Positions 50,964 through 61,564 of a stretch of 64,000 nt of DNA are shown piece after piece. Source of the stretch: Tillus elongatus (taxonomy: Eukaryota > Arthropoda > Insecta > Coleoptera > Cleridae); contig OZ023269.1 in assembly GCA_964006375.1 (NCBI GenBank), forward strand, positions 132,672,047 through 132,736,046, given 5' to 3'. The position numbers and the translations under genes were made by a program. The notes below the pieces were generated by a model that saw only the letters and a list, made by a program, of their open reading frames with translations, searched no databases and was not told where the DNA came from. How positions within the stretch are numbered: the first letter of the stretch is position 1; each line of letters begins with the position of its first letter.

Positions 50964-51622
50964 GTGACCGAACTGATTACAGAAAAACGAAGAGGTAGGG
51001 CTATATGGCATCAAACCCAACACCCGGTAGACAAAACACGCTACAACAATATTGCTAACAGACTGAATCGTAAATTACAAAATACTAAAAATGAAACATT
51101 CCGTTATTACATACAAAACTTAAATGGCCAAGATCACTCCATATGGAAAGCCTCGAGAAGCATAAGAGTCCTCAAAATCATATACCACCCATTTGTGAAA
51201 CTGGAGGCACCTGGTCAAGGTTAGACAATGAGAAAGTGGAATTGTTTAGCCAACATTTATCAGAAGTCTTCCAACCTTACTCAGATGAACCTGATTCAGA
51301 AATAGATGAATATCTTGACATACCGCTACAGTTGTCTCCTCCGATCTGTATATTTGAAGTTAGAGAGGTCAAGCAACACATAAAGAGGCTAAACAAACGT
51401 AAAGCACCTGGATCTTATTACTGGAACGGTACTGAACGAACTACCAGAGCAAGGGCTCAAATTTATAACTATAATCTTCAATGCGATATTACGGTTAGCT
51501 TATTGGCCCAAGCAGCTCAAATTTGCTCAAATATTAATGTTTTTGAAACCAGGAAAGCTTCCCACAAAAGTAAAGTCATATCGACCTATAAGTCTGTTGC
51601 CCATATTATCAAAAGTACTTGA
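50964..51622 (+). pseudogene. Linker and palm start of jockey-like reverse transcriptase, frameshifted
   Basis: Two overlapping open stretches (50964-51224 and 51143-51622) in different frames cover one original coding sequence. The first carries the linker segment before the reverse transcriptase. The second carries NEKVELFSQHLSEVF and the KRKAPGS motif. A frameshift near 51170-51220 separates them. Another shift near 51420 destroys the usual GxDxI region, and the YRPIS motif at about 51580 lies in yet another frame. It is a broken piece of the 50819-52749 element. Confidence 0.75.
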
Positions 51623-51744
51623 AAGGCTCATCCTTAATCGTTTACTAAGAGAACTGGATTCCTAAACACCAGTTTGGATTTAGAAAACAGCACTCAACAG
51701 TTCAACAATGCCATAGACTCGTGAATATAATACAAAAAACCCTA

Positions 51745-52185
51745 GAATCAAAAAAATACTGTTCTTCAGTTTTCCTAGATGTAAGTCAAGCTTTTGACAG
51801 AGTATGGCATAAATGACTCCTGTACAAAATGAAGAAATCGTTCCCTTATCACTATTACCTCATCTTTAAATTGTATCTATCAGATCGATACATTCAAATT
51901 AAACAAGGTGAAGAAGTTTCAACTATCAGACCAATCCAATCAGGGGTACCTCAAGGTAGCGTGCTCGGTTCGATTCTATATCTACTATACACCTCAGATA
52001 TACCGACTACCCAAGAAACTGACATGTCCACATTCGCAGATGACACAGCCATACAGTCTGTAAATGAAGACCCTGAAGTAGCCAGCTATTATATACAAAA
52101 TCACCTTTCATTGCTACAAAAATGGTTAGACAAATGGAAGATAAATATCAATGAAGCAAAGTCATCGCATGTCATATTCCTCTGA
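51745..52185 (+). pseudogene. Reverse transcriptase catalytic core fragment, jockey-like
   Basis: The frame runs through FLDVSQAFDRVWH, meets a TGA just after it at about 51811, then continues open from 51829 with GVPQGSVLGSILY, FADDTA and LQKWLDKWKININEAKS to a TGA at 52185. The two aspartates of FADD and the first-motif aspartate are present. The fragment is nonetheless disrupted both upstream and downstream, so it cannot give a full enzyme. Confidence 0.8.
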
Positions 52186-52749
52186 ACCGCCAGACTTGTC
52201 CACCTGTCCACCTCAACAACACAGAAATTCCTCAAACTGATCATATTAGATATCTGGGACTACATCTAGACAAACGACTCACATGGAGTACCCACATTAA
52301 AAATAAGCGTAAAGAGATGGATCTGAGAATGAAGAAACTGTACTGGCTAATAGGCAAAAAATCTCACATTGTCATAGAAAACAAACTCCTGGTTTACAAT
52401 CAAGCCAATCTGGACCTATGGCCTAGAATTATGGGTATCCTCCAAAGTATCCAACACTAACCTAGTTCAACGCTTTTAGTCCCAAGCCCTCCGCATCATA
52501 ACAGATGCACCTTGGTATGTAAGCAACCACACCCTTCACAGAGCTCTAAATATACCCTTCGTATCAGAAGAAATCACTAGAAGAGCAAACAAACACCTTC
52601 AACAACTGGAAGCACATCCAAATGATGCCGTTATACTATTGTTTGAAAACCAAACAAGACGACTGAATAGAAAGTGGCCCCATTAGATCTATGGAGGCAG
52701 GTATAAAATAAATTCACAATTGCCGGATTGCACCAATGGGTGTAATTCC

Positions 52750-53150
52750 TTGTGAACAATTTTTTTTAAGTTCTCATCCGGCATTTCGTTTACTTTTATT
52801 GTAAAATGTGTGTTGAACTAAGTTATTAACATTGTTCTTGTTTTTTCTTAACAATATGTTAACTATTATTAATATTTTTTTCAGAAATGACCTTTTAATA
52901 GGTGGCCCTTACTCCTAGTGGGGGATGACACATGACATCAAGATGTTGCATCTTCCATTAGGAGTGAGGGATGCTTTAAAATCAACATACGGCTGCGATA
53001 GTTTTTTAATAGACTTTTTCTAAATATTTAACTTCAGGAAAGACTTAGGTTTATAAATAGTAGCCTAAAATAATCTAACAGAGCTTTTAATTTTACCAAG
53101 ATTAAATTCTGGTAGTCGTGGCTCTCAGTGGTTCATATGGCGAAGCGAGG
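52750..53150 (+). repeat. Right direct repeat and outermost degenerate array unit
   Basis: Positions 52750-52986 duplicate 50583-50818. Beyond that the unit continues in normal order with AACATACGGCTGCGATAG (compare AACGTACAGCTTCGAGAA), TTTATAAATAGTAGCC, GGTAGTCGTGGCTCTCAGTGG and GCGAAGCGAG|GTATG. This is the last recognisable unit sequence. After ~53150 no similarity to the array is seen. Confidence 0.78.
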
Positions 53151-53235
53151 TATGATTTCAATATTTTCACTTTATTTTATTTATTTGTTTATACACTTTT
53201 ACATTTTAATGTTCTTATTTATTTGTCTACTCTTA

Positions 53236-53423
53236 TAAGTACACTTGGGGAACCCCTTAAAAAAACCAGACGATCGTTTCACTAACCAAGTTAGCGGAAA
53301 TACCTGAATTATTTTAGTATCTCTCGGACATGATTCTGCCGGTCCTTCGTGCGAAGTGATCTCTCAAACTTACCATAGGCGGCGGAGCTAAGTTCATACA
53401 GTATTTATTATTATTATATTTAG

Positions 53424-53506
<83 letters not shown>

Positions 53507-53537
53507 TGGTGATTTTGCGGTTTTCCAAGTGTACTTA
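53236..53537. mobile_element. Short inverted-repeat element with (TA)n core
   Basis: The left end TAAGTACACTTGGGGAACC at 53236 matches the reverse complement of GGTTTTCCAAGTGTACTTA ending at 53537, with only a few mismatches. Inside the left end is CAGACGATCGTTTCACTAAC followed by a GTTAGCG segment. The same module occurs at 58955 and, inverted, near 62300. The centre is a long (TA)n run. This fits a small non-autonomous terminal-inverted-repeat element. No coding capacity is seen. Confidence 0.6.
53425..53502. repeat. (TA)n microsatellite
   Basis: An uninterrupted TA dinucleotide run of ~78 bp inside the short inverted-repeat element. Confidence 0.98.
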
Positions 53538-53699
53538 GAAAACATGTATAAAAGAGCGTTTCAGCACTAAAAAAATGTTGAGGATCAACAGTGGTACCAT
53601 TAAAGGAAATATATCCTCAACTAGCACGAAGAGGAGCACAACGATGAACCTTGCGAAGATTGTTTTAATAAACTCGATTTTGAAACAGATATCTTCAAG

Positions 53700-53704
<5 letters not shown>

Positions 53705-53772
<68 letters not shown>
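53705..53772. repeat. Second (TA)n microsatellite
   Basis: An uninterrupted TA run of ~68 bp, some 200 bp from the first. The sequence between the two runs has no recognised feature. Confidence 0.98.
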
Positions 53773-53774
<2 letters not shown>

Positions 53775-54797
53775 CTTTGCTTTGTGTAGTTGTTCTAATT
53801 TTTTAAGAAAACAGATTAATTTTATTTTTTATTTAGGATATTTTAAACATGGCTGATTGCAAAAACTGTTTGTACAAAAGCGGGGCAAAACAAAAGGGAT
53901 GCGATAAGTCACTAGTGAATGGATACTTGTGCGGTTGGACGAGTGTTGAAAAGAATGGCAGTCAAAGAGTCGGTGTAATGCTGAATGAAACATATAACTA
54001 ACAATAATCGGCGTACGGGTAAAAACGCTTATACGTACAGACTATTTCCGATTGCCTGCTATGCACCCATAAACAGTGACAGTGTGTGAGAAACGAAAAA
54101 CTTTTGGAAAAGCGTGAATGCAGTTCTAGATATGTGTGAATTAGGTAAAATAACGATTACTGCTGGTGATATAAACATGTTGGTGGGTTTGCGGATAAAT
54201 AAAACGGACAAAGTGGTGCAATCTATGTCTAAAATACTAAAATTATTATGTTTAATACAGAATGTGGAACACCTTGCTGCACTCTCTTTGATAAAGAGAA
54301 ATATATTTTAGTTTTCTGTTAAGCTTTCGGCCAGTGAAAGTGACATTCTGTGTTGCAAAGAATGTTTAGAAAACATGCCCTACATCCAGTTTAACTGTTG
54401 ATGCCAACACACGTAGAGTGGATTGCGTATTTTACGGATTTGTATGCTTAAAGGTTAAAGGAAAGTGGAAACCTATGTCAACAAATACATATCACAAACT
54501 CGCTGACGTAGCATGTGCAAGTGAGTCAATATAACGAATTCCCATAAACATTTGATGTTCTGAAAAAACAGAATTATTCAGTAAATGCAAGTTTAACAAT
54601 AAGAAAATAATTATATTCAATCTTGTCATAAATGTAGGGAGATACTGATAGTTGTATTTAACAAGTTGTAAAACATTTTATAGAGATTATCCAACTAGCT
54701 ATATTTAGATTAGTTTTAATTTTATTGACAAAGTATGAATTAAAGGGCTTGGGACAAGAAGGGACCTAAGCCATATTTATAATAAATTTTAGATATC
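53773..54797. other. Unassigned AT-rich stretch
   Basis: Apart from the small frame at 53849-54001, nothing is supported here. A short open stretch at 54114-54311 (start MNAVLDMCELGK) shows no motif and is bounded by AT-rich DNA. The segment ends at the poly(T) that marks the 3' tail of the minus-strand LINE. Confidence 0.5.
53849..54001 (+). other. Small cysteine-containing open frame, function unknown
   Basis: A 50-codon frame starting MADCKNCLYKSGAKQKGC and ending MLNETYN at a TAA. It follows TTTTTATTTAG, which could be a splice acceptor. Four cysteines fall in the first 30 residues, with a CKNC pair. There is no recognised domain, and coding use is not supported by any neighbour. It could be a chance frame or the remains of an element gene. 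Confidence 0.2.
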
Positions 54798-54846
54798 TTT
54801 TTTTTTTAATTTCAACAACACACCACGAGGGCTTACAGCCTAAATA

Positions 54847-56136
54847 CTATCGTACCGTGGGTGTTGACAAGGAGGAAAAAGGCAGCTTGTTAATTCTGGA
54901 CTTGAAGGTTTGGAGGTTCGGAGGAGAAGGAAAAACACTTGCCGGCAAGGAATTCCACAACTTGGAAGTCCTCGGGACAAAAGAGCGGGCATAACAAGAT
55001 GTTCTAAGTCTGGTAACCTGGACAGTAAAAGGGTGCATTCGCTCTGTTCCCCCGGTAGATCTGTTGGGGGCAGCAGGTGGGGGAACTATGAAGGAAAGCT
55101 CCTCTGAGCAGTGCCCGTGCAGATATCTATAAAAGAGAGAGAGGTCACCAACGGCACGTCGGCGGGCAAGGGATGTCAGCCTTTGGGTGAGGGTAGCGTC
55201 ACCGATGAGACGTAAAGCTCTCTTTTGAATGGAGTCCAGGATAGCGAGTGTAGAAGCGGCAGCAGCACCCCAGATGTGGGAGCAGTATTCGAGGTTTGGT
55301 CTTATTTGTGAAGTATAAAAGGTATAGAGATTAGCTGGTGAAAAGTATTTGCGAGCCCGGAAGAGGAAACCTAATTTCTTAGCAGCCGCTTCTGCAATTG
55401 ATGTGACATGTTGGTGCCAATTAAGATTTCGATCCACAGAAATGCCAACAAGAGAAAAGGACTCATTACTTTGAATAACTTGGTTGTTCATTGTGATGGG
55501 TCTAGGGCTGGTGTATCTCTTGTGAGAAAAAAAGCAATACTTAGTTTTGGTGGGGTTGAATCGTACAAGATTTTTACTTCCCCAGTCTAATATTTTTTGG
55601 AGATCCACGCAGACAGAACCCTCCATGAGTCTGTAATCCTCATCTAATTGGGCTAAACAGACAGGCTTAGAATATTGCATATTTGAATGGAGGGTGCTGT
55701 CGTCCGCGTAGCTGTGAACTGGGTTGGATGTGCTAGAGAGGAGGTCATTGATGTGGAGAGGAAACAAAGTAGGGGCTAAAGCTGAACCTTGAGGAACTCC
55801 TGCATTAATTGGATACAGTTTAGAGGAATGGCCATCCACAACAACATATATGCTCCTGTTGGAGAGGAAATTTGCTGTCCACATACAAAGTTTTGGTGGT
55901 AAGGCCATAGGCCGGAAGTTTTTAAGCAGCGCAGCGTGCCAGACCTGGTCGAATGCTTTGGATATGTCTAGAGCAACAATCTGGGATTCACCGTGTTGTT
56001 CCATGGACTTGTTCCAAGAATGGGTGACAAAGGAAAGGAGGTCGGCAGTCGATCTGCGCTGACGGAATCCATACTGCCTGTCGTGGATTAGACTGTGTTT
56101 TTCAAGAAATTTTTGTAATTCGGTGTTTATATACTT
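54847..56136 (-). pseudogene. Reverse transcriptase domain of jockey-like LINE (minus copy)
   Basis: The frame is open from 56136 down to a stop at 54847. After QYGFRQRRSTADLLSFVTH it has LDISKAFDQVWHAALLKN, NAGVPQGSALAPTLF, catalytic SYADDSTLHS, and the thumb motif VGISVDRNLNWHQHV. The C-terminal region holds IQKRALRLIGD, SFVPRTSKLWNSLPASVF and an end at LSTPTVR. All catalytic aspartates are present. Upstream, however, a TAA at 56137-56139 and a deletion separate it from the rest of ORF2, so it is a fragment. An internal ATG at 56004 would give 385 residues, but that start is probably not natural. Confidence 0.85.
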
Positions 56137-56141
56137 TTACA

Positions 56142-56720
56142 TCACTTTAGAGACGACGCTTTGGATCCTTTCTTGGGGATGGGTTGTACTCGAGCAGTTT
56201 TCCAGTTACTAGGGAATATGCCTTTATTATAAGATATCTGAAACAGACGAGTCAGGACAGGAGCAAGTTCTGGTGCGCATTTTTTGAGAACAATTGCTGG
56301 GATCTCGTCAAGGCCAGAGGTTTTTCTGGTATTAAGAGAAGAGGACATCTTTCGCACCTTTTTAGTTTTGAAAATGATATCCGTCATTTTATGCGCGACA
56401 TTGGGGACTGTTGGTGGTTGAACATTTGGAGGTGGGTTGAGAGTAGAATTGCTGGCGAACAACGAAGCAAAAAGTTCAGCCTTGCCCAGGGCGGTAGAAA
56501 CAATTTCATCCCCTGAGACAAGAGGTGGGAACGTGCTTTTGCAGAAATTATTCCCAATAGATTTAGCAAGAGTCCAGAAGGGTTTGCCGCCGTTGGAGCT
56601 TAAGAGGACTTTGTTTTTGATGTGGTTATTAAACGAGTTTTTTGCCTCATAAAGAATGCGGACATAGCGGTTTCTTGCGTCGTTAAATGCTTGACGATTT
56701 TCTTGACTGGGATTGTGTAG
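56142..56720 (-). pseudogene. Upstream ORF2 fragment of the minus-strand LINE
   Basis: On the minus strand this reads RNRYVRILYEAKNSFNNH, then KPFWTLAKSIGNNF and SGDEIVSTALGKAELFASL. It continues through RKTSGLDEIPAIVLKKC and FPSNWKTARVQPIPKKGSKA. These are the linker and the first reverse transcriptase block of jockey-type ORF2. The frame ends at TGA (56142), and the next block resumes in another frame after a deletion of some tens of bases. The stretch above 56720 continues the linker to the truncation at ~56898. Confidence 0.78.
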
Positions 56721-56898
56721 AGGCGTTTTGTGAGCTTTGACCTTTTCAAGTCTGGCCTTGTCACATGATTTAGAGAACCAGGGCTTTTGAGTGGCTGAAG
56801 AGGTTTTCTGTGTACGTGGGATAAATAATTACATGCCAGCTGGGATAATTTCGGTGAGGTTTTGTGAGATATCAGAGGGGTCAGGATGAGAGAAGCAG

Positions 56899-57788
56899 AA
56901 AAATTTTTTTATTTTATAATGTTCCGAGCCATCCAGAAAATTTTACAGTTATTCGTTGAGAGATGGCTCAAATAAATTCTTCTTGGCCGACAGAGCTTTT
57001 GCCAATATGTTGTGACAGCGTAAATTGCTGGCTAGTAAGAAGCAAAATAAACACAGTGATTCTGAGGGTGTCTGATTTTGAGCTCTGATAATATACAGGA
57101 CAAGAACTACTACAACCCAAGTCACAGTTCCAGTCAGAGCTTGTTAAAGCCAGAAAACGAGGTAGCTATTTTGTTATGTGGATTGTGAGCTTTCTGCTAG
57201 TTCAATTGTAGGTTATGATCTTTTCACAAAGAAAAAAAGTTGCACCCTTCTCGATTAAATAAATTTCACACGTATTAACTGTAATACGTATCACAAATGC
57301 ATATGGATCTTGAATATCTTATGGAAATAATTATTAAATACTATTTTATTCAAAAAACAAAACAAAAAAACTGTCAAAATTAATTAAGTGCCTTATGCAG
57401 AACACCCACCCGTAAAAAGTATATAAAACAGGTGTACTATCCAGAAGAGTGTTTTGATATCGTGCGTAAGGTAAATAAAAAAAAGTCTGGACGCAGCAAG
57501 TGCGTTATGGAAATGAATTTTCATATAAATCTTTTTAAAAGCAAATATGTCTCTTTAATGCAAGCAGGCATTAATTTGGTCACCGGTATAACCTATATAG
57601 TAGGAACAATGTACCATATTTTATCAAAATAACTTGTTTGCAAATGTACAAAAATTTCACGAAAATAAACTTAAAAAGTTTCCGTGAAAACTCGTTTCCT
57701 AGCCGACGAACCTATGAATTGTCTTATAAAAATCTGTGGCTAATGGAACCTGCTTTCCGAGGCCAACCCACCACTCTCACACATACAG
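56899..57788. other. Unassigned AT-rich stretch with weak open frames
   Basis: No recognised gene. Open stretches at 57432-57632 (start MYYPEECFDIVRK) and 57638-57865 have no family motifs. Near 57723 the sequence TTATAAAAATCTGTGGCTAATGG resembles the 3' segment of the I-like LINE near 29529, and both precede a CA-rich run. Confidence 0.4.

Positions 57789-57819
<31 letters not shown>
57789..57819. repeat. (CA)n microsatellite
   Basis: About 31 bp of CA repeats with one AAA interruption. Confidence 0.9.
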
Positions 57820-58061
57820 GCTGACGAACCTTAGGTTAATAGAAAATTGCGATATTGCATTTTGAAAAATTTAATGAAAATTCGCTGCCAAAATGCACTT
57901 ACTGCGTCTCGATTTTTTTACAAACATGCATCATATTTCGATGAAAAATGGAAAAATGCATGAAGAAATGTTCAAAAACTTTTTGTAGATATCAAGAACA
58001 ATCTGATTAGATAACGGTAAAGTGAAATTAGACTAAAAAAATCGATAAAAAGTAAAGTCAC

Positions 58062-58137
58062 TAACTAGGATTAGAACTCGTCATGTAGGAGTCGATTATT
58101 CGAAGTACAGCGCTTAGTCCACTTAGCTACGCTCGAC
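58062..58137 (-). repeat. tRNA-like sequence, probable SINE head or decayed tRNA
   Basis: The minus strand begins GTCGAGCGTAGCTAAGTGGA and contains an A-box-like TAGCTAAGTGGA. About 45 bp later comes a B-box-like GAGTTCTAATCC (consensus GGTTCGAATCC). The acceptor stem pairs poorly and no clean anticodon arm folds by eye, so a functional tRNA is unlikely. A tRNA-derived SINE head or tRNA pseudogene fits better. Confidence 0.5.
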
Positions 58138-58138
58138 A

Positions 58139-58589
58139 TGTATGTACTAGCACGTATATCTCATACAACAAGTTAATTGTTCAACGTTTTACTATTCACA
58201 CAAAACAATTTTGATTTATAATGGATTTTTTGCTTATATTTCTAACGAAATCAAGGAAAATAACGACTGAGACACATATCTAGGAGCTTGTTAGTCATTT
58301 CATGTAGTATTTTTCACTCACATTGGTACTCAATCAATTTTGACGTTTTAACTTTCTTGAATCAGATTTTAATTTTTAATTAATTAATTTTTTGTAATGC
58401 AAATACTTTATGGGCAATTCCAATTTACGCAGTCGACAACATCCATTATTAAGTGTACTAGAAATATTGAATAAGATTATCAGGTATTCACTCAAAGGCT
58501 GTCCATAAATCTACGATGCGAGTTATTTGGAAGATAACTTAAGTTTAATCTTTTTCATGGTGTCAAGGCTATGAGGCAGTAATTTTTTT
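58139..58589. other. AT-rich stretch with nothing recognised
   Basis: I see no open frame, repeat or motif of note on either strand. Confidence 0.5.
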
Positions 58590-58810
58590 CTTCTACTTTA
58601 ACGTCGGCCTATTTCCTCGACCATGGCCAATCACCGACGCCAGGGAGCAGTTTCATCTCAGTATCCTGGAAATTTTGCCGAACCCCTGCCTTTATGTAAG
58701 GAGGGTAGGGATCTTTAACGTACCCAACATCCCATGCACATGGGACCGGCGACGTTACGTCCCCTCCCAAGGGCGGAACGTGCAGACATTTAACTTGCTC
58801 AAATACAATG
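58590..58810. other. GC-richer conserved-looking segment, possible dispersed repeat
   Basis: This block (AACGTCGGCCTATTTCC through GGGCGGAACGTGCAG) is clearly richer in G+C than its surroundings. It contains CATGGGACCGGCGACG and GTCCCCTCCCAAGGG. There is no long open frame. The composition contrast suggests a dispersed repeat or a piece of an element. The identity is not known. Confidence 0.3.
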
Positions 58811-58912
58811 CCCGAACCTCGGTTGATGTTAATTGATTACAGTTTGTACTGAAAAAGTGAAAGGCTCCAGGAAATTTGTGTGTGTGTTAATTTGTACTGC
58901 TATATTATTAGT

Positions 58913-59003
58913 TAAGTACACTTTGAGAACTTAAGTCACAACAACGCATCTTTTAAAAACCTGACGATCGTTTCACTAACAAAGTTAGCGTCATCAGATG
59001 CTG
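58913..59003 (+). repeat. Left copy of the inverted-repeat element end
   Basis: It begins TTAAGTACACTTTGAGAAC and includes CCTGACGATCGTTTCACTAA followed by CAAAGTTAGCGTCATCAG. The reverse complement of 62284-62346 gives the same module, so the pair may bound one element of ~3.4 kb carrying a LINE, or be two separate ends. It is the same family as 53236-53537. Confidence 0.55.
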
Positions 59004-60161
59004 ACAATTTCCTTTTTTCTTACTTTCGTACTTATTAGTGCTCATCACAGGTTCTAATCTTCACCTAGTATATTATTAGATTATAATATGTGTAGAAATA
59101 TATTTCGCTAATAATATATAATTTATCTACTTCGTGTTTGACCATCCTACGGGAGCAGAGAGTTAAACTAAATACGTAATATTTGTTCTTATTTAGGAAA
59201 GTGACATTACGGCCTCTACACATCGGTGGGAATTGCTACACATTATATAGATATTGAACTTTTCGAACTCAATAGGGAGAAACCATTACCGAATAACATC
59301 AGATATATCAATTTACCAGTACGCTCAGGCTTTTGTTTTTTACGTACGTTTATATTGACTTATATTCTAGAATTTCTTTTGTCTGCTAATAGTGTGCACT
59401 CTCCGTTTTAGATATATTAACTGAAAGTACATATTACTTTTTATATAATTATAAGTTGAATTGTCAAAATCATTTTTTTAGAGCGTCAATTAAAAAGATA
59501 TGTATTATATTTTAAATATTTGCAGAAGTTGTTACGGTCACTTTTTAACCTTAACTCTTTTTCTATTTATGAAGCAACAGAAATCTCAAAAGAACTTTGA
59601 ATGTTAATGTAATGCCCCGATATTAAGCGCCAAGGCGATGCTTGCATTAATTGAATCTAAATTTCGCCTTCGTGATGCTCTTGCTGACTTTAAAATAACA
59701 GCTGGAAGAAGTCATTGGTCTTTGCATAAATAATTCATAAGCGAGCATTTAGTGTTGTACAAATCAGTTTTCCTTTCGTGACTCCCGTAACTCCAAACTT
59801 GCATCATTTTAATATAAGAGAATGTTAAAACATCTGCAAGCAAGAGAGATAAGCAGGTAACAAATATCGTTAAATTTAAATGGACTTCTGAGTAAACAAC
59901 AATTATAAAACACCTGCCACAAGGTTCAAGAGAACAAAGGAACACTAGCTTACGAATGGGCTAGTTCATTATGCGTCCCAACGTCGATTTCGTCTAGTAG
60001 CTCAAGGGGGGGGGGGAGTCCGGAGCTAGAAAATGTAAAGTGTGAAACCTTACTACGTATTAACAGTCACCTCTTAGGGCAAGTAAGAATGTCGTTACTG
60101 ATTTCGACCAATGGGATTAAAAAATCAGCTCCGCAAAAACAGAGCAGACTTTTGAGAGAAA
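59004..60161. other. Mostly unassigned DNA before the plus-strand LINE
   Basis: It holds no recognised gene. An exon-like stretch after TTATTTAG near 59197 reads out of frame quickly. A G run at 60007-60016 and the following GTCCGGAGCTAG segment may belong to the 5' leader of the LINE that follows. That boundary cannot be fixed from one full copy. Confidence 0.4.
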
Positions 60162-60665
60162 GTGCTCCCCTGTGGTCCGGGGACTAACTAAAAGAATAGG
60201 CCCATGGTAACTCATGCCTGTCGTACGAGGCGACTAATCGGAGTCAAGCAGGTGGTAGTGGAATTTTCCTTTACGTGATAGTAAAGGATTTTTTCACGCC
60301 CGAGGAGGTACCACCCTATACATCAAGGGGCCAGTGAAGTCCCAACGGACGTTTCCGGTTCTGGTGTATGATTCAGTTTCCCTTATAAGCAAACATAATG
60401 ATGGCTCCTCCTTGCACAAAAGATTCCGGAGGTAAAATACCCCTTCATTCGGATCTCGGGAAAGGGGTGTATAGGGGGCGCCAGCATCAGGATTTAACAT
60501 ATCCTTCTCGAATATATGTGGCCTAAATTCTAACCTGAACTCCGTCCACCATTTACTCCAGGCTAATAGGCTCAACTCCTCTTCCTCACAGAAACTCAAA
60601 TCAGTGCCAAAACAGCCAATAATCACCTTAATTTTCCGGGGTATGAGCTCTATACTTCCTTTAGA

Positions 60666-61090
60666 TTGCATGGAGGTGTGTGCGCATACGTCTGTAGCAA
60701 TCTACCCTGCACCAGACTCCCCGATTCAGAAGCTGGAAGAAAAGACATACTATGGATAAAAATCTCTCTCAGGGCTGCAGCTAAATCTGTTGCATTTACC
60801 GGTCACCTTCTGATAACAACTTTGTCCAGCTCTTTGACTACCTTTCTGAAACAACCGACCGTCTGATTTCTGAATATCCTTCCTCCGAGGTCACTATTCT
60901 TGGTGACTTCAATGTTCATAATAAGGAATTGCTAGGATCTTCAAAACCCGATCCACAAGAGAGAGCAGCCTTTGCAGTCAGCAATTCTATAGCCAATATA
61001 GTTCAGCAACTTACTTTCTTCGCATCGCAACGCACAGCTCAAATCCCTTGAACCTCCTTCTTACTACAAATCCTGACTGCTATAAGATAT
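60666..61090 (+). pseudogene. Endonuclease-domain remnant of the plus-strand LINE
   Basis: Fragments in shifting frames code for GGVCAYVCSNLPCTRLP, then DYLSETTDRLISEYPSSEVT and LGDFNVHNKELLGSS. These are APE-type endonuclease motifs of jockey-like elements. Frameshifts near 60790 and a stop near 61050 break the reading frame, so no active enzyme can be made. Confidence 0.75.
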
Positions 61091-61564
61091 AAGTGACCGC
61101 CCCCCTTGGTCACTCACACCACGGCATGGTCACTGCTTCCTGCACAATGTAATCCGAGGTCACACAGTCATCACACCCACGTATCGTTTGGCACTACAAC
61201 TCCGCGAACTGGAAAAAAATGCGAGATTACGTTTCCTAATTTCCATGGACGTCTCTCTGCTTCTTTCATCCTGACCCCTCTGATATCTCACAACACGTCA
61301 CCGAAATTATCCAAGCTGACAAGAAAACCTCTTCAGCCACTCAAAATCCCTGGTCTCTAAATTCTGTGATAAGGCCAGACTTGAAAAGGTCAAAGCTCAC
61401 AAAACGCTTCTACACAGTCCCAGTCAAGCAAACCGTCAAGCAAACCGTCAAACATTTAACGACGCAAGAAACCGCTATGTCCGCATTCTTTCTGAAGTAA
61501 AAAACTCGTTTAATAACCACATCAAAAACAAAGTCCTCTTAAGCTCCAGCGGCCGCAAACCTTT

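Larger units (their letters stand above)
50819..52749 (+). mobile_element. Decayed jockey-like LINE remnant (reverse transcriptase region)
   Basis: A 5'-truncated non-LTR element whose coding frame is broken by stops and frameshifts. In order, pieces read RYNNIANRLNRKL (linker after endonuclease), KRKAPGS, YRPISLLPILSKVLERL (near 51580), FLDVSQAFDRVWH (near 51770), GVPQGSVLGSILY (near 51940), the catalytic FADDT (near 52035), and the thumb motif RYLGLHLDKRLTWSTHI (near 52240). The C-terminal end reads NRKWP near 52670. These are standard jockey-clade reverse transcriptase motifs. No poly(A) tail is visible. Several in-frame stops, for example in the segment after VWH, make it non-functional. 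Confidence 0.88.
54798..56898 (-). mobile_element. 5'-truncated jockey-like LINE, minus strand
   Basis: Read on the minus strand, the element ends with GTATTTAGGCTGTAAGCCC, then GTGTGTTGTTGAAATT and a poly(A) tail (T run at 54798-54807). Its 5' end is truncated at about 56898, where similarity to the plus-strand copy at ~61258 stops. It keeps the end of the endonuclease-to-reverse-transcriptase linker and most of the reverse transcriptase. A deletion and frameshift near 56140-56160 remove the YRPIA-type motif region. It belongs to the same family as 60162-62231, in the opposite orientation. Confidence 0.92.

Noticed and set aside
53575..53856. 93-codon frame crossing the (TA)n run
   Set aside because: A third of it is alternating Ile-Tyr from the TA repeat. 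There is no coding signal outside.
54798..56898. Target-site duplication of the minus-strand LINE
   Set aside because: Flanks near the T run and near 56899 are both AT-rich, and no exact repeat of convincing length is visible.
57432..57632. 66-codon frame starting MYYPEECFD as a gene
   Set aside because: It has no motif, no neighbours and no regulatory signal. Chance is likely in AT-rich DNA.
58062..58137. Functional tRNA gene
   Set aside because: The acceptor stem and anticodon arm do not pair properly, so only tRNA-like status is claimed.
59226..59411. 61-codon frame after an acceptor-like site as an exon
   Set aside because: It shows no similarity I recognise, no donor and no partner exon.
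60294..60671. 125-codon minus-strand frame
   Set aside because: It lies antisense to the 5' leader of the plus-strand LINE, with no recognised domain. Leader sequences of such elements often have chance antisense frames.
61106..61360. 84-codon plus-strand frame and the overlapping 61582-61851 minus frame
   Set aside because: Both are off-frame readings of LINE linker sequence.
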